The position numbers were made by a program, and so were the translations under genes. From Faecalicatena contorta (GTDB lineage: Bacteria; Bacillota; Clostridia; Lachnospirales; Lachnospiraceae), in contig NZ_QGDS01000006.1 in assembly GCF_003149105.1 (NCBI RefSeq), forward strand, positions 186,001 to 250,000: a stretch of DNA of 64,000 nt. The letters run 5' to 3'. The notes under the pieces are model-generated. The model was given only the letters and a program-made list of their open reading frames with translations. It was not told where the DNA came from and did no database searches. Shown here one piece after another: positions 25,752-33,037 of this stretch. The stretch's first letter is position 1. Each line of letters opens with the position of its first letter.

Positions 25752-27028
25752 CATATGAAGAAGCAGTAGATTATATCTTAAAAATCCCCAGGTTTACGAA
25801 AAAGAATAAGCCGGAACATACCCGCCGGTTTCTGACTTACCTGGGAAACCCAGAGAAGGAGCGCAAGGTTCTTCACGTGGCGGGAACCAACGGGAAAGGG
25901 TCCGTCTGTATTTATCTCAGTACCATGCTTTTGGCGCAAAAAAAGACAGTGGGGCTGTTTGTTTCTCCCCATCTTGTAAAGATGAATGAGAGAATTATTC
26001 TAAACGGCAGGCAAATCTCCGACGAGACATTTCTCGGGCTATTTGAATGTGTCATGGAAAAAGTGGAAGAAATGCAGAAAGAGGGACTGCCTCATCCTAC
26101 CTTTTTTGAATTTTTATTTGGCATGGCTATGACAGCATTTGGAAGGGCAGGTGTGGAATATATTGTATTGGAGACCGGTCTTGGAGGGCGTCTGGATGCC
26201 ACCAATTCCATTGAAAAACCCCTTGTGACTGCAATTACCTCCATAGGGCTGGACCATACTGCAATTCTGGGTGATACGGTGGAAAAAATTGCTTTTGAAA
26301 AAGCGGGAATTATAAAACCAGGAGTGCCTGTTTTTTACTCCGATACCTGTGAAAAGAGCAACCATGTGATTGAAAAAAGGGCGTCCAAGCTTGGGGCACC
26401 GTGTAAAAAAATAGGGAAAGACGCGTACGAAATTCTGGGAATCCAGGATAAACATATTGCTTTTTCCTGTGTAAATGCGTATTATGGAGATACAGCATGG
26501 ACTTTAAATAACATTGGAATTTATCAACCGGGAAATGCTTATCTGGCAATGGAGATTATGCGTTTAATCTTTGACAGGGACGGTTTGACGGACCTTTGGA
26601 GAAAAGCCCTGTCTCAAGTAAAATGGGAAGGGCGCATGGAAGAGGTTCTGCCCGGTGTCTATGTAGATGGTGCACACAACATTAGTGCAGTAGAGAATTT
26701 TGTCAGGAGTGTGCCGGACAAAGAAGAAGGAAATATTATTTTGTTTTCTGCGGTACGTGATAAGGAATACGAGGAAATGATTGCCTGCCTGTGCAGGAAT
26801 CTGAAAACAGACTTTTATGTACTTATCCCGATTGAGGATGAGCGTGCTGCACCCATGGAAGAATTGCAGCATATTTTCAGAAAATATACAGACAAACCTG
26901 TTTTTATAAGAGAGTCTTTAGCGGAAGCACTTCAATTCGTATTGGAGAATCAGCAGCACAGGGAAATATATTGCCTGGGGTCTCTTTATCTGGCAGGGAT
27001 GATGAAAGCATTGATTAACTGTTATTAG
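25748..27028 (+). CDS. folC: Folylpolyglutamate / dihydrofolate synthase
   Basis: 426 aa. Mur-ligase-like ATP site HVAGTNGKGSVCIYLSTML near residue 40, followed by LFVSPHLVKMNERI, the folate-binding region, and ETGLGGRLDATN, then ITSIGLDHTAILGDT and DGAHN in the C-terminal domain. Adds glutamate to folates (and may couple dihydropteroate with glutamate). Starts with GTG at 25748, overlapping the LtaS-like stop, so translation is probably coupled. Confidence 0.93.
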   Translation: MTYEEAVDYILKIPRFTKKNKPEHTRRFLTYLGNPEKERKVLHVAGTNGKGSVCIYLSTMLLAQKKTVGLFVSPHLVKMNERIILNGRQISDETFLGLFECVMEKVEEMQKEGLPHPTFFEFLFGMAMTAFGRAGVEYIVLETGLGGRLDATNSIEKPLVTAITSIGLDHTAILGDTVEKIAFEKAGIIKPGVPVFYSDTCEKSNHVIEKRASKLGAPCKKIGKDAYEILGIQDKHIAFSCVNAYYGDTAWTLNNIGIYQPGNAYLAMEIMRLIFDRDGLTDLWRKALSQVKWEGRMEEVLPGVYVDGAHNISAVENFVRSVPDKEEGNIILFSAVRDKEYEEMIACLCRNLKTDFYVLIPIEDERAAPMEELQHIFRKYTDKPVFIRESLAEALQFVLENQQHREIYCLGSLYLAGMMKALINCY

Positions 27029-27046
27029 GTAAAAGGAGGCTGCGTA

Positions 27047-27181
27047 ATGCTGGACTACGAAGAAGAACTCAAGAAGTTCAAACCAAGCCTGGAAGTGGAA
27101 GACATCGAAGATGCGGTGTATCAGGAAGACTTGTCGGATATGACGGACCTTCTGAGAGAAGTTATGGATCAGACGAAATAA
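27047..27181 (+). CDS. Small acidic protein (44 aa)
   Basis: A short frame with a very strong AAAAGGAGG (27031-27039) 7 bases before ATG. It encodes an acidic 44-residue product (MLDYEEELKKFKPSLEVEDI, ending DLLREVMDQTK) predicted to be helical, without membrane segments. It fits tightly between folC and the TPR gene. I do not recognise a characterised family; the ribosome site and composition make a real gene likely. Confidence 0.72.
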   Translation: MLDYEEELKKFKPSLEVEDIEDAVYQEDLSDMTDLLREVMDQTK

Positions 27182-27203
27182 AGAAAGACAATGGTGAGCA
27201 TAG

Positions 27204-28535
27204 ATGGACTATACGAAGAAAATCTTATACCAGTCTAACTATTGGTATAACGATGGCCTGAGGAAAGCACAGATAAGGGATATGTCCGGTGCAATCGTCT
27301 CTCTTAGGCGGAGCTTACAATACAATAGAGAAAATATTGCCTCCAGAAATCTTTTGGGTCTTGTCTATTATGGACGCGGAGAAGTAGCGGAGGGGCTGGT
27401 TGAGTGGATTATCAGTAAGAACTTGAGGCCCAGAGATAACATGGCCGACTATTTTATAAGTAAGGTTCAGGAATCTGCCAGTGAATTGGAGATTATTGAC
27501 CAGGCTGTAAAGAGATACAATCAATGTCTTGTATATTGCAGCCAGAATGGCGAAGATCTGGCGATTATCCAGTTAAAGAAGATTGTGACGGCACATCCCA
27601 GGTTTTTAAAGGCATATCAGCTTCTGGCACTGCTTTATCTTCATACGGAGCAATACGCCAAGGCAAGACAGGTACTGCGGATTGCCAGAAAGATGGATAC
27701 AACCAATGACATGACCCTGCGTTATATGCACGAGATGGCGAATCTTCGCGGAAGAAAAGCGAAGGATGAAAAGTCTAAGACGGAAGACGCCGTAGAATAC
27801 AGCCTGGGCAATGAAACAATTATCCAGCCCAAATACGGAGGACTCAAGGCATTGGCAGCGAAGTTCACGGTGATGAACATTGTGGTGGGTGCGGTGATTG
27901 GAGCCGCAATCGTATGGTTTTTAATAACACCGGCTGTGAATGAGGCAAAAGCGGATAGTGTGAATAAGCAAATTGTAGAATACAGTGAGCGTATTAATGG
28001 GCTGGAAGCTCAGGTCAGTGCCCAGACAAGGACCCTGGACCAGTACCGGCAAAATGATGCAGATGCTGAGGCTTCTGCCAAGAATGCAGCCAGCACTTCC
28101 GAAAGTTATGAAAATCTGATGACAGTATCCAGCCAGTTCAACTCTGGAAGTTATACATCTGACGTTATGGCGGATACTCTTTTGAATGTAAATAGAGATG
28201 CTTTGGGAGAGGGCGGACAGACATTGTATGACCAGCTTTCAGGAGATATCTTTCCCGCAGCATGTGAGACCTTGTATTCAGGTGGAATGGAATCTTTTGA
28301 TGTGGCGAATTACGATACTGCTATATCATCCCTTGGCAAGGTGGTACAAATGGATGAAAACTATGACAGCGGAGGTGCTCTGCTGAACCTGGGGCTTGCA
28401 TATCAAAGGAATGGGGATAACGACAATGCTGGAAAATATTTGAAGCGTGTGGTTGAATTGTTCCCGGATACAGAGAATGCACAGGAAGCCCAGAATAGTC
28501 TGGATACAATTTCCGAAGGCGGAGATGAGGATTAA
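27204..28535 (+). CDS. Membrane-anchored TPR-repeat protein
   Basis: 443 aa. N-terminal TPR-like helices (about residues 15-180: MSGAIVSLRRSLQYNRENIASRNLLGLVYYGRGE, FLKAYQLLALLYLHTEQYAKARQVLR), a charged linker, one membrane segment (IVVGAVIGAAIVWFLIT, about 222-242), a coiled-coil/Ala-Ser-rich region, and C-terminal TPRs (YDTAISSLGKVVQMDENYDSGGALLNLGLAYQRNGDNDNA). A bitopic protein with TPR domains on both sides of the membrane, probably a scaffold; specific partners unknown. Ends at a terminator before the spoIIA operon. Confidence 0.82.
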   Translation: MDYTKKILYQSNYWYNDGLRKAQIRDMSGAIVSLRRSLQYNRENIASRNLLGLVYYGRGEVAEGLVEWIISKNLRPRDNMADYFISKVQESASELEIIDQAVKRYNQCLVYCSQNGEDLAIIQLKKIVTAHPRFLKAYQLLALLYLHTEQYAKARQVLRIARKMDTTNDMTLRYMHEMANLRGRKAKDEKSKTEDAVEYSLGNETIIQPKYGGLKALAAKFTVMNIVVGAVIGAAIVWFLITPAVNEAKADSVNKQIVEYSERINGLEAQVSAQTRTLDQYRQNDADAEASAKNAASTSESYENLMTVSSQFNSGSYTSDVMADTLLNVNRDALGEGGQTLYDQLSGDIFPAACETLYSGGMESFDVANYDTAISSLGKVVQMDENYDSGGALLNLGLAYQRNGDNDNAGKYLKRVVELFPDTENAQEAQNSLDTISEGGDED

Positions 28536-28551
28536 CAACGTACGAAAGATG

Positions 28552-28580
28552 AGGATATGTAAAAATTACATATCCTTTTT
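28552..28580 (+). terminator. Terminator after the TPR gene
   Basis: 11-bp perfect stem AGGATATGTAA / TTACATATCCT with an AAA loop, followed by five T. It separates the TPR gene from the spoIIA operon. Confidence 0.85.
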
Positions 28581-28679
28581 CTAATGGAGAAAAAGATATA
28601 ATACATGAAGAAGAGGACAGGCGGGCGGGGAGCGCATCAAAGCCTGGAACAGTATAATGCAAAATAGAGGAGGAGTAAT

Positions 28680-28994
28680 ATGAAGTATCAGGTGCAGGAA
28701 AACTGCCTGACAATTTACCTGCCTAAAGAGGTAGACCATCACAATGCGGAAGATATGAGAAAAAATGCGGATGCATTGATTGAGCGGAATCACATTAAAT
28801 TTGTAATTTTTGATTTTGAAAACACAGATTTTATGGACAGCTCAGGAATTGGAATTATTATGGGAAGGTACAGGATTATCCGTCTGCTGGGCGGGGAGAT
28901 CTGGGCGGTGCACGCCAATGCCAGAATAAAAAAAATACTGACTATGTCAGGGATGACAAAAATAATGCAGATATATGAGGAGGACGAAGCATGA
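28680..28994 (+). CDS. spoIIAA: Anti-sigma F factor antagonist SpoIIAA
   Basis: 104 aa STAS-domain protein. DFMDSSGIGIIMGRYR contains the phosphorylated Ser of the DSSG motif. Known role: when dephosphorylated by SpoIIE it binds SpoIIAB and frees sigma F in the forespore. Strong GAGGAGG before ATG. First gene of the classic spoIIAA-spoIIAB-sigF operon; the upstream stretch contains GGAGAAA, faintly like a sigma-H -35 box, but no convincing sigma-H -10. Confidence 0.96.
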   Translation: MKYQVQENCLTIYLPKEVDHHNAEDMRKNADALIERNHIKFVIFDFENTDFMDSSGIGIIMGRYRIIRLLGGEIWAVHANARIKKILTMSGMTKIMQIYEEDEA

Positions 28995-29446
28995 AAAACA
29001 CAAATGAAATGGAGATCATTTTTGACAGCTATTCATCCAATGAAGGATTTGCAAGAGTGGCAGTGGCAGCATTCATGACCCAATTGAATCCTACGGTGGA
29101 GGAAGTTTCGGATGTAAAAACGGCGGTATCTGAGGCAGTGACAAATGCAGTCATTCACGGTTATGAGAGTAAAATACATAAGGTTTCCATCCGCTGCAAA
29201 ATAGAAGGACAGCAATTTACGGTGGAAGTAAGAGACAGCGGCATAGGGATAGAGAACGTGGAACAGGCCATGACACCTTTATATACCAGTAAGCCTGAGC
29301 TGGAACGTTCCGGAATGGGATTTGCCTTTATGGAAGCCTTTATGGACCAGGTAGAAGTTGAGTCAGAACTGGGGAAAGGAACTTCGGTAAAGATGAAAAA
29401 AACCATCGGAAAAGGAAGGGAGTTATGGACCACACAATCGCTCTAA
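28991..29446 (+). CDS. spoIIAB: Anti-sigma F factor / serine kinase SpoIIAB
   Basis: 151 aa GHKL-fold kinase. N box EAVTNAVIHGYES, G1 box VRDSGIGIENVEQ and the G2-like ERSGMGFAFMEAFMD. It binds sigma F and phosphorylates SpoIIAA. Overlaps spoIIAA by 4 bases and sigF by 22 bases, indicating coupled translation and balanced amounts of the anti-sigma factor and its target. Confidence 0.96.
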   Translation: MKNTNEMEIIFDSYSSNEGFARVAVAAFMTQLNPTVEEVSDVKTAVSEAVTNAVIHGYESKIHKVSIRCKIEGQQFTVEVRDSGIGIENVEQAMTPLYTSKPELERSGMGFAFMEAFMDQVEVESELGKGTSVKMKKTIGKGRELWTTQSL

Positions 29447-30144
29447 TTAAAAAATCACACGATGGAGATAAAGAAGCGAGAGAACAATTAGTAGAAGAAA
29501 ATGTAGGATTGATATGGTGTGTAGTAAAAAGATTTTATGGAAGAGGGACAGAAGCAGAAGATTTGTTCCAGATTGGAAGTATCGGACTGCTCAAAGCCAT
29601 TGATAAATTTGATTTGTCCTATGAAGTGAAATTTTCCACATATGCAGTCCCCATGATATCGGGAGAAATTAAACGTTTTCTTAGAGATGACGGTATGATA
29701 AAAGTAAGCCGTTCTTTAAAAGAATTGTCATATAAAATTTTTCAGAAAAGAGAAGAACTTATAGCCAAACTGGGACGTGAGCCTACGCTGGACGAGCTGG
29801 CGAAAATCATGGAAGTAGACCGGGAGGAAATTGTACAGGCTATGGAAGCAGGCGGCGAGGTAGATTCTTTGTACAAGCCTATTCACCAAAAAGAAGGAAA
29901 TGAAATCCGCCTTGTGGATAAGCTGGAGGAAAAAGAGAGGAAGGAAGAAAAAATACTGGATCACATGCTGCTTGCTCAACTGCTGGAGAGCCTGGATAAA
30001 GAAGAGCGGCAGTTGATTTACCTGCGGTATTTTGCGGATGAGACACAATCCCAGGTAGGGAGGAAGATGGGAATTTCCCAGGTTCAGGTATCCAGGATGG
30101 AGAAGCGGATTATTGAAAATCTGCGGAAACTGGGGAGCTTTTAA
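29425..30144 (+). CDS. sigF: RNA polymerase sigma-F factor
   Basis: 239 aa sigma-70 family, forespore type. Region 2 (AEDLFQIGSIGLLKAIDKFDLSYEVKFSTYAVPMISGEIKRFLRDDG), region 3 (VSRSLKELSYKI) and region 4 helix-turn-helix (ETQSQVGRKMGISQVQVSRMEKRIIENLRKLG). Directs early forespore transcription. Position behind spoIIAB separates it from the similar SigG. Confidence 0.96.
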   Translation: MDHTIALIKKSHDGDKEAREQLVEENVGLIWCVVKRFYGRGTEAEDLFQIGSIGLLKAIDKFDLSYEVKFSTYAVPMISGEIKRFLRDDGMIKVSRSLKELSYKIFQKREELIAKLGREPTLDELAKIMEVDREEIVQAMEAGGEVDSLYKPIHQKEGNEIRLVDKLEEKERKEEKILDHMLLAQLLESLDKEERQLIYLRYFADETQSQVGRKMGISQVQVSRMEKRIIENLRKLGSF

Positions 30145-30204
30145 CGGAAAACGGGATGAAATGTCATCGGGCATTTGCATGACTGAACTGTGATAAAAAG
30201 TTTT

Positions 30205-30234
30205 TGTATATTTTTCGGGGAATTCCAAATACTA
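30205..30234 (+). promoter_or_regulatory. Sigma-G/F-type promoter of spoVAA-spoVAB
   Basis: TGTATA (30205-30210), 17 bases, AATACTA (30228-30234), close to the forespore sigma-G consensus (GHATR ... CATNHTA). It suggests that the spoVA genes have forespore expression separate from the spoIIA operon. Confidence 0.6.
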
Positions 30235-30286
30235 ACTTTAAAATAATGCTGGTCTGCCATAAGGTAAACCAGCATTATTAGTATTT
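30227..30286. promoter_or_regulatory. Nested hairpin between sigF and spoVA genes
   Basis: ATAATGCTGGT (30243-30253) pairs with ACCAGCATTAT (30267-30278 region), and outer AAATACTA pairs with TAGTATTT. There is no strong T run after it. It may limit read-through from sigF or act in the spoVA leader. Confidence 0.55.
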
Positions 30287-30307
30287 AAAGAAAGGTTAGG
30301 TGCAGTC

Positions 30308-30469
30308 ATGGAAGATGGAAGAAGGAAAATCCGTATTTGTCTGCTTACCATTGTGCTGGTGGCAATTGTGATTGGTATTTTTTATTATTATTTCAGCGGA
30401 AGCATTCCGGCCAGAAGTAATGAGGGTACTTTAATTCAGGGACCGAAGGTGGAATATTATGGCTGTTAA
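30308..30469 (+). CDS. Small single-span membrane protein (53 aa)
   Basis: A frame with AAAGG/AGG upstream, ATG 30308, encoding a basic N terminus (EDGRRKIRI), one membrane helix (CLLTIVLVAIVIGIFYYYF) and a short polar tail. It overlaps the spoVAA start by 11 bases, which supports translation coupling and a real gene. I cannot assign a family; from position it is a forespore membrane protein expressed with spoVAA. Confidence 0.65.
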   Translation: MEDGRRKIRICLLTIVLVAIVIGIFYYYFSGSIPARSNEGTLIQGPKVEYYGC

Positions 30470-31124
30470 TCATGATACGGTGTATCTCAAAGGTGACAGA
30501 AATGTAGAGGTACAAAAAATGGATGTTACTCTGGGGGATATTGTGTCAATGGAGTGCAGCAATAAGGAGCTTATTCCCAAACTAAAAACGCTGAAAATTC
30601 TGAAGATACCAAATCAGGGGAAGCAGCGTTTTGTTATTTCTATATTAAAAATTATTGCCTGTATCCATGAAAAATATCCTGGTCTGGAGATTCAAAATAT
30701 GGGTGAGCAGGATATCATCATCACTTATGAGGAGCAGAAGACACCTCCAATGTTCATGCATGTTGTAAAAACAGCCTGTGTAGCTTTGATTACATTCTGC
30801 GGTGCTGCTTTTTCTATTATGGCATTTAATAATGATGTAGCTACAGCAAAGCTCTTTTCCCAGATTTATGAATATGTGACGGGAAGTACATCGGATGGAT
30901 TCACCATACTGGAAGTCACGTATTCTATAGGAATTACCATAGGCATTCTTGTGTTCTTCAATCATTTCGGAAAAAAGCGCTTTACAGTAGACCCGACTCC
31001 AATGGAGGTACAGATGCGGCTTTATGAAAATGATATCCAGACCACTTTGATAGAGGATGCATCAAGAAGGGAGCAGGAGCTGGATGTGGGTAAATCAAAT
31101 CATATTAGCAGTCATCGGAATTAG
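30459..31124 (+). CDS. spoVAA: Stage V sporulation protein AA
   Basis: 221 aa. N-terminal soluble part beginning DTVYLKGDRNVEVQKMDVTLGDIVSMEC, typical of SpoVAA, then two membrane segments (VVKTACVALITFCGAAFSIMAF and TYSIGITIGILVFFNHFG). SpoVA proteins form the channel for dipicolinic acid uptake into the forespore and release at germination. Start lies inside the preceding small frame; spoVAB begins inside its 3' end. Confidence 0.9.
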   Translation: MAVNHDTVYLKGDRNVEVQKMDVTLGDIVSMECSNKELIPKLKTLKILKIPNQGKQRFVISILKIIACIHEKYPGLEIQNMGEQDIIITYEEQKTPPMFMHVVKTACVALITFCGAAFSIMAFNNDVATAKLFSQIYEYVTGSTSDGFTILEVTYSIGITIGILVFFNHFGKKRFTVDPTPMEVQMRLYENDIQTTLIEDASRREQELDVGKSNHISSHRN

Positions 31125-31500
31125 CGGAGGACTGGTAGTCGCGGGGGGTTTGTTTGCATTTATCATAGGACTTGGAATCGCAGCAGATTTTGCAGACCGG
31201 ACCAATACGGCAGATAGAATACTGCTGTATGAGGATTGTGTGGCACTGGGAGGGATTGCAGGAAATCTGGTTTTCGTGTTTCAGATACACATTCCGTATG
31301 GTGCATGGCTGCTTCCTGTATTTGGAACACTGTCCGGTGTCTTTGTCGGGTGCTGGGCCATGGCTTTGGCTGAAATATTAAATCTATTTCCAATTTTTTT
31401 ACGAAGGCTGAAAATTGTGCGTTATATTTCAATTTTTATATTAAGTATAGCAATTGGAAAAGGAATCGGATCATTTCTTTTTTTCTACAAGGGCTGGTAG
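31084..31500 (+). CDS. spoVAB: Stage V sporulation protein AB
   Basis: 138 aa, four hydrophobic segments, starting MWVNQIILAVIGISGGLVVAGG with the conserved ADRTNTADRILLYEDCVALGGIAGNL and ending GKGIGSFLFFYKGW as in SpoVAB. Overlaps spoVAA by 41 bases. ATG 31084 has AGGAG just upstream; 31057 would add unrelated residues. The remaining spoVA genes (C, D, E) lie 14-21 kb away. Confidence 0.9.
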   Translation: MWVNQIILAVIGISGGLVVAGGLFAFIIGLGIAADFADRTNTADRILLYEDCVALGGIAGNLVFVFQIHIPYGAWLLPVFGTLSGVFVGCWAMALAEILNLFPIFLRRLKIVRYISIFILSIAIGKGIGSFLFFYKGW

Positions 31501-31536
31501 AGAAAAGTGAAAATTTTCATAGCGGAATTGTAAAAA

Positions 31537-31596
31537 ATATTTAAAAAACAGAACAAATATTTAAAAAACAGAACAGATATTTAGAAAACAGAACAG
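31537..31596. repeat. Three tandem 20-bp repeats upstream of a promoter
   Basis: Three head-to-tail copies of ATATTTAAAAAACAGAACAR at 31537-31556, 31557-31576 and 31577-31596, differing at one or two positions. They end 5 bases before the -35 box of the nucleoside-transporter promoter and so may be activator sites or UP-like elements. Period of 20 is two helical turns. Confidence 0.85.
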
Positions 31597-31601
31597 AGAG
31601 C

Positions 31602-31630
31602 TTGACTTATTTCCTGTGTCGGTGTAAAAT
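31602..31630 (+). promoter_or_regulatory. Promoter of the BMP transporter operon
   Basis: TTGACT (31602-31607), 17 bases, TAAAAT (31625-31630), directly downstream of the tandem repeats. Confidence 0.75.
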
Positions 31631-31644
31631 TCAACTATAAAAAA

Positions 31645-31691
31645 GGCTATCCAATGACGGAATACATTTCTGATACGGGTAGCCAGTTTTT
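31645..31691 (+). terminator. Leader terminator / candidate attenuator of the BMP operon
   Basis: GGCTATCC (31645-31652) pairs with GGGTAGCC (31677-31684), followed by seven T and then the ribosome site of the lipoprotein gene. It lies about 8 bases after the predicted transcription start, so it would end transcription before the gene unless disrupted. No known riboswitch class was recognised in the short leader. Confidence 0.65.
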
Positions 31692-31709
31692 TTGCAGGAG
31701 GAGAAAGTT

Positions 31710-32885
31710 ATGAAAAAGAAAATTTTAAGCGCATTACTGTGTGCGACAATGGTCATCACTATGGTGGCTGGATGCGGCGCGAAGCCGGCGGCAGAAACAG
31801 GCGGTTCTGATTCTGAAGATACAAAGACAGAAGCATCAGAAGGGATTGCAGCAGAAGACATCAAAATTGGATTTGTACATGTTTCTGATGCAAGTGATAT
31901 GGGGTATACTTACAACCATGACTTGGGAACAAAAGAGATGCAGGAGGAGTTAGGGATAAGTGATGACCAGATCATCAACAAGTTCAATGTTCCTGAAGGT
32001 GCAGAATGTGATACCGCTTTAAGAGAGCTGGTGGATGCAGGATGCAACATTATTTTTGCAACAAGCTTTGGATTTGAAGATTATGTAAAAGAAGTTGCAG
32101 CAGAGTATCCGGACATACAGTTCTGTCATGCTACTGGATTCCAGGCGGCAAGTTCAGGGCTGAGCAATATGCACAACTATTTTGCATCTATTTATGAAGC
32201 TCGTTATTTAGCAGGTATTGCAGCAGGTCTGAAGACAGAATCAAATAAACTTGGTTATGTTGCTGCGTTTCCATTTGCAGAGGTAATCAGCGGATACTCA
32301 GCATTTTACCTTGGTGCTAAGAGTGTAAATCCGGATGTGACAATGGATATTATGTATACAAATTCATGGAACGACCCAACCGTAGAGTCTCAGGTTGCAA
32401 AAGCTCTGATTGAGCGCGGCTGTGATGTGATTTCCCAGCATTCTGACTCTACAGCTCCTGCAACAACAGCAGAAGAGTACGGTGCATATCAGGTTGGATA
32501 CAACAATGATATGATTGAAGCAGCTCCTAAGGCTTCTCTGATTTCCGCACGTATTGACTGGGGTATTTATGTAACAGAAGCAGTACGGAATGTGATTGAG
32601 GGTAAGGAAATTCCGGTTGACTGGTGCAAAGGACTGGCGGACGACGCAGTTTATCTGTCACCTCTGAATGAAGACATTGCTGCGGAGGGAACTCAGGAAG
32701 CAATTGATAAAGCAGCAGAGGCAATCAAAGCTGGCGAACTTCATGTATTTGCAGGTCCTTTAAAGGGTGTAAATCCGGATGGCGAGAAAATTGAAGTTGC
32801 AGAAGGCGATTACTTTAAAGAACAGGTTGACGCATCTGCACCAGCTTGGAATTATATTATTGATGGATGTAACGTAGTTGAATAG
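31710..32885 (+). CDS. BMP-family substrate-binding lipoprotein (nucleoside ABC importer)
   Basis: About 391 aa. Lipobox VAGC near residue 21. BMP (PnrA-like) family body: IKIGFVHVSDASDMGYTYNHDLGTKEMQ, CNIIFATSFGFEDYVKEVA, GIAAGLKTESNKLGYVAAFPFAEVI. Family members bind purine or other nucleosides at the cell surface and deliver them to the permeases encoded downstream. ATG 31710 sits behind AGGAGGAG. Separated from the ATPase by a terminator, as expected when the binding protein is needed in excess. Confidence 0.92.
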   Translation: MKKKILSALLCATMVITMVAGCGAKPAAETGGSDSEDTKTEASEGIAAEDIKIGFVHVSDASDMGYTYNHDLGTKEMQEELGISDDQIINKFNVPEGAECDTALRELVDAGCNIIFATSFGFEDYVKEVAAEYPDIQFCHATGFQAASSGLSNMHNYFASIYEARYLAGIAAGLKTESNKLGYVAAFPFAEVISGYSAFYLGAKSVNPDVTMDIMYTNSWNDPTVESQVAKALIERGCDVISQHSDSTAPATTAEEYGAYQVGYNNDMIEAAPKASLISARIDWGIYVTEAVRNVIEGKEIPVDWCKGLADDAVYLSPLNEDIAAEGTQEAIDKAAEAIKAGELHVFAGPLKGVNPDGEKIEVAEGDYFKEQVDASAPAWNYIIDGCNVVE

Positions 32886-32947
32886 TTAGATTGTATCTGT
32901 TCAGAAAAGGTACGTTAGGTTCCTGGGAGGATAAGTTCAGTTCATTG

Positions 32948-32977
32948 ACAGAGCCGTTGTTTAACGGCTCTGTTTTG
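32948..32977 (+). terminator. Terminator between BMP and ATPase genes
   Basis: Perfect 11-bp stem ACAGAGCCGTT / AACGGCTCTGT with a 4-base loop followed by TTT. Probably partial, lowering expression of the ATPase and permeases relative to the binding protein. Confidence 0.8.
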
Positions 32978-33037
32978 GGGATTATAAGAGGTTTCCTGTA
33001 ATTTCCAGAACAGCAAGAGGAGAAGGAGGGTAAAGAC

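Noticed and set aside
31537-31596. Possible CRISPR fragment
   Set aside because: The repeats are head to tail without spacers and sit at a promoter; no cas genes nearby.
31637-31709. Purine, preQ1 or guanidine riboswitch
   Set aside because: The leader is too short and lacks the conserved core sequences of these classes; only a terminator-like hairpin is visible.
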